A stretch of DNA of 64,000 bases from Candidatus Omnitrophota bacterium (lineage in GTDB: Bacteria > Hinthialibacterota > Hinthialibacteria > Hinthialibacterales > Hinthialibacteraceae), in the NCBI GenBank assembly GCA_040755155.1, contig JBFMBP010000139.1, positions 50,052-114,051 on the forward strand. Direction: 5' to 3'. Of this stretch, positions 62,988 through 64,000 are shown piece by piece (positions within the stretch are counted from its first letter, which is position 1; every line of letters starts with the position of its first letter). The notes under the pieces were generated by a model. It was not told the DNA's origin. It saw nothing but the letters and a program-made list of their open reading frames with translations, and made no database searches. The position numbers and the translations under genes are program-made.

Positions 62988-63599
62988 TCACTCCACAATC
63001 CCGCCCTCTTTCCAAGACGTTTTCGGCGGCAAATTCGACGCCCAAATGTCTCCTCCGCTGCTGCGCTTTTCCGTGAAGGGAACGCCGAGGCCGTTGGTGG
63101 GGTCGAAGGTATAGGGGCTTATATTGTCTTCTCCGAGCAGGAAAGCGAGGGCGGTTTTAGAGTCGATATCCAGTTTTTGGTCCGGGCCGGGGCTGACGAG
63201 GAGATACTTGTCCTTCAACGTGTAGTAATAAAAGAGAGGCGTCGCTCGTATCGCAAAGGGATCCATCGCCGCCAACGGCAGGGCGGCGATGGGAACGCTC
63301 AACGCCGCGCCGGAGGCGTCCAGGATGCGCAGAGTGGAGAGATCGAAGCGATCCTGCATCGGCGGCGGCGGTTGCTGGAGGAGAGAACAATAGGCGTCTA
63401 TGGCGGAAGACAGGATTTTCAAGTTCTGCTGCGTTAACGCGATTCGCGCTTGCGTGCGGATGAAATGATCCTGCCGAATCTTTCCTAGAATGAACCATCC
63501 CGCGAGAACGAGCGCGAGTCCGGCAATCAGGATTTTTAAAGTCCATGACGCTGCGATATGTAATGCGCGGTTCGATGGTTCGCGGGACGCCTCATTCAT
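62988..63599 (-). CDS. Pseudopilin-like (GspG-type C-terminal) protein
   Basis: The ATG at 63599 (MNEASREPSNRALHIAASWT) is preferred because further upstream codons run into the divergent gene. The 203-residue product has an N-terminal helix (about 15-41, LKILIAGLALVLAGWFILGK) without the G-F-T-L-I-E prepilin motif, then a GspG-like globular part (ALTQQNLKILSSAIDAYCSL, YYYTLKDKYLLVSPGPDQKL, DISPYTFDPTNGLG in part). It may be a membrane-anchored protein that kept the GspG-like domain but lost prepilin processing. It is divergent from the glycosyltransferase at 63667. Confidence 0.7.
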   Translation of the reverse strand: MNEASREPSNRALHIAASWTLKILIAGLALVLAGWFILGKIRQDHFIRTQARIALTQQNLKILSSAIDAYCSLLQQPPPPMQDRFDLSTLRILDASGAALSVPIAALPLAAMDPFAIRATPLFYYYTLKDKYLLVSPGPDQKLDIDSKTALAFLLGEDNISPYTFDPTNGLGVPFTEKRSSGGDIWASNLPPKTSWKEGGIVE

Positions 63600-63666
63600 T
63601 CTATAATCTTCCGTTGTGGAGTTGAAAAGATTATAACGGAAATTGGAATAGAAACGATCCTTCGCG

Positions 63667-64000
63667 ATGAATTCCGCCCCTGCCTCGCAGCGTATGGCTC
63701 GTAAGGACGCCATGATTCTTCTCGCCGTCCTCTTGGCGGCGGCGGCCTTGGCTCTCGCCATCAACCAATATGCGCTGAATAACTTCCCCAATTCCGCCGA
63801 CGAGCACGCCAATCTTTTTCAAGCGCAGATTTTCGCAATGGGGAAGCTGACGGTTCCCGCCCATCCTCAGCAGCCTTACATTTCCCCATTTTATATTGTT
63901 GCGCGGCTGGATCGCGTATTCTCTATTTTCCCGCCCGGCTGGCCAGCGATTCTCTCGCTCGGCGTAATGGCGGGAGCGCCGCAGATTGTCAATCCATTGC
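63667..64000 (+). CDS. PMT/ArnT-type membrane glycosyltransferase, 3' end outside window
   Basis: The frame opens at ATG 63667 and stays open to the window end (111 codons). A membrane helix at about residues 13-32 (DAMILLAVLLAAAALALAIN) is followed by the first periplasmic loop with FPNSADEHANLFQAQIF, YISPFYIVARLDRVFS and FPPGWPAILSLG, the GT39/GT83-type pattern in which the D-E pair binds lipid-linked sugar. These enzymes transfer sugars from a polyprenyl carrier. The intergenic space of 67 bases to the divergent pseudopilin-like gene may hold both promoters. Confidence 0.75.
   Translation, partial: MNSAPASQRMARKDAMILLAVLLAAAALALAINQYALNNFPNSADEHANLFQAQIFAMGKLTVPAHPQQPYISPFYIVARLDRVFSIFPPGWPAILSLGVMAGAPQIVNPL

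Overview
The window looks like chromosomal DNA of a free-living, probably diderm, uncultured heterotrophic bacterium. Base composition is balanced overall (near half GC by eye), with a few clearly AT-richer patches. Secreted sulfatase, heparinase II/III-like, GH127-like and beta-helix proteins, an ECF-type sigma/anti-sigma pair, class-II-type pseudopilins, DUF4175-like and URO-D-like proteins, and many orphan HicB-like proteins recall Planctomycetota-associated or candidate phyla such as Omnitrophota, Hydrogenedentota or Sumerlaeota. That placement is inference only; no rRNA or tRNA gene is present to anchor it.

Layout. 1-5.4 kb: the end of a membrane protein, YggT, a secreted EEP-family phosphodiesterase, then a three-gene sugar-acid/sugar-phosphate module (KDPG aldolase, KDG-kinase-like PfkB, 1-phosphofructokinase-like PfkB). 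5.4-11 kb: a methyltransferase, a secreted protein built of five degenerate repeats, and a GDP-mannose pair (phosphomannomutase plus mannose-1-phosphate guanylyltransferase). 11-16.5 kb: a methyltransferase and a four-gene ABC-2 export operon with two ATPases and two permeases. 16.7-21.5 kb: sigma factor, membrane anti-sigma factor and a 1005-aa secreted protein with a CBM9-like end. 21.6-26 kb: a SufR-like cysteine regulator, a PASTA protein, RsmB and a membrane zinc peptidase. 26-34.3 kb: sulfatase, a 1190-aa DUF4175-like coiled-coil protein, a YhaM-like OB/HD nuclease, and an ABC-2 permease. 34.5-43 kb: heparinase-like protein, a repeat-rich gap, a Ppx/GppA-type HD protein, a CbpA-type J protein and ClpB. 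43.1-45.4 kb: an AT-rich accessory patch with a lipoprotein, an Abi_C-like protein and two tandem HicB-like proteins. 45.4-57.9 kb: TPR protein, glycolate-oxidase-like flavoprotein, Spy-like protein, a receiver fragment, GH127-like protein, pseudopilin, beta-helix protein and a 966-aa putative glycosidase. 58-64 kb: YedK/HMCES, MGMT-like protein, HicB, URO-D-like protein, SdpI/SdpR with a readable promoter and operators, a HEPN-like protein, a pseudopilin-like protein and the start of a PMT-type glycosyltransferase.

The genes fit a lifestyle of degrading sulfated or uronic-acid polysaccharides outside the cytoplasm (sulfatase, heparinase-like, GH127, beta-helix) and feeding 2-keto-3-deoxy sugar acids into KDG kinase and KDPG aldolase, although these genes are scattered rather than in one polysaccharide-utilisation locus. 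Envelope-stress and polymer-export functions (sigma/anti-sigma, ABC-2, PASTA, Spy-like) are also frequent.

The most distinctive non-coding property is the density of short dispersed repeats. At least four families recur in intergenic gaps: a roughly 153-bp element with TTGCAAAA inverted ends (four copies); a roughly 230-330-bp composite element with CTCATGTTACGC-type ends (four copies); a three-hairpin cassette (five copies, two of them nested in the composite element); and a roughly 80-bp palindrome with GTAGGATGGGT ends (two full, two half copies). Two of the palindromes supply the TAG stop codons of the two HEPN/Abi-like genes, and one 153-bp element supplies the stop codon of a small antitoxin-sized ORF. 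No CRISPR array, insertion sequence with transposase, tRNA or rRNA was seen.
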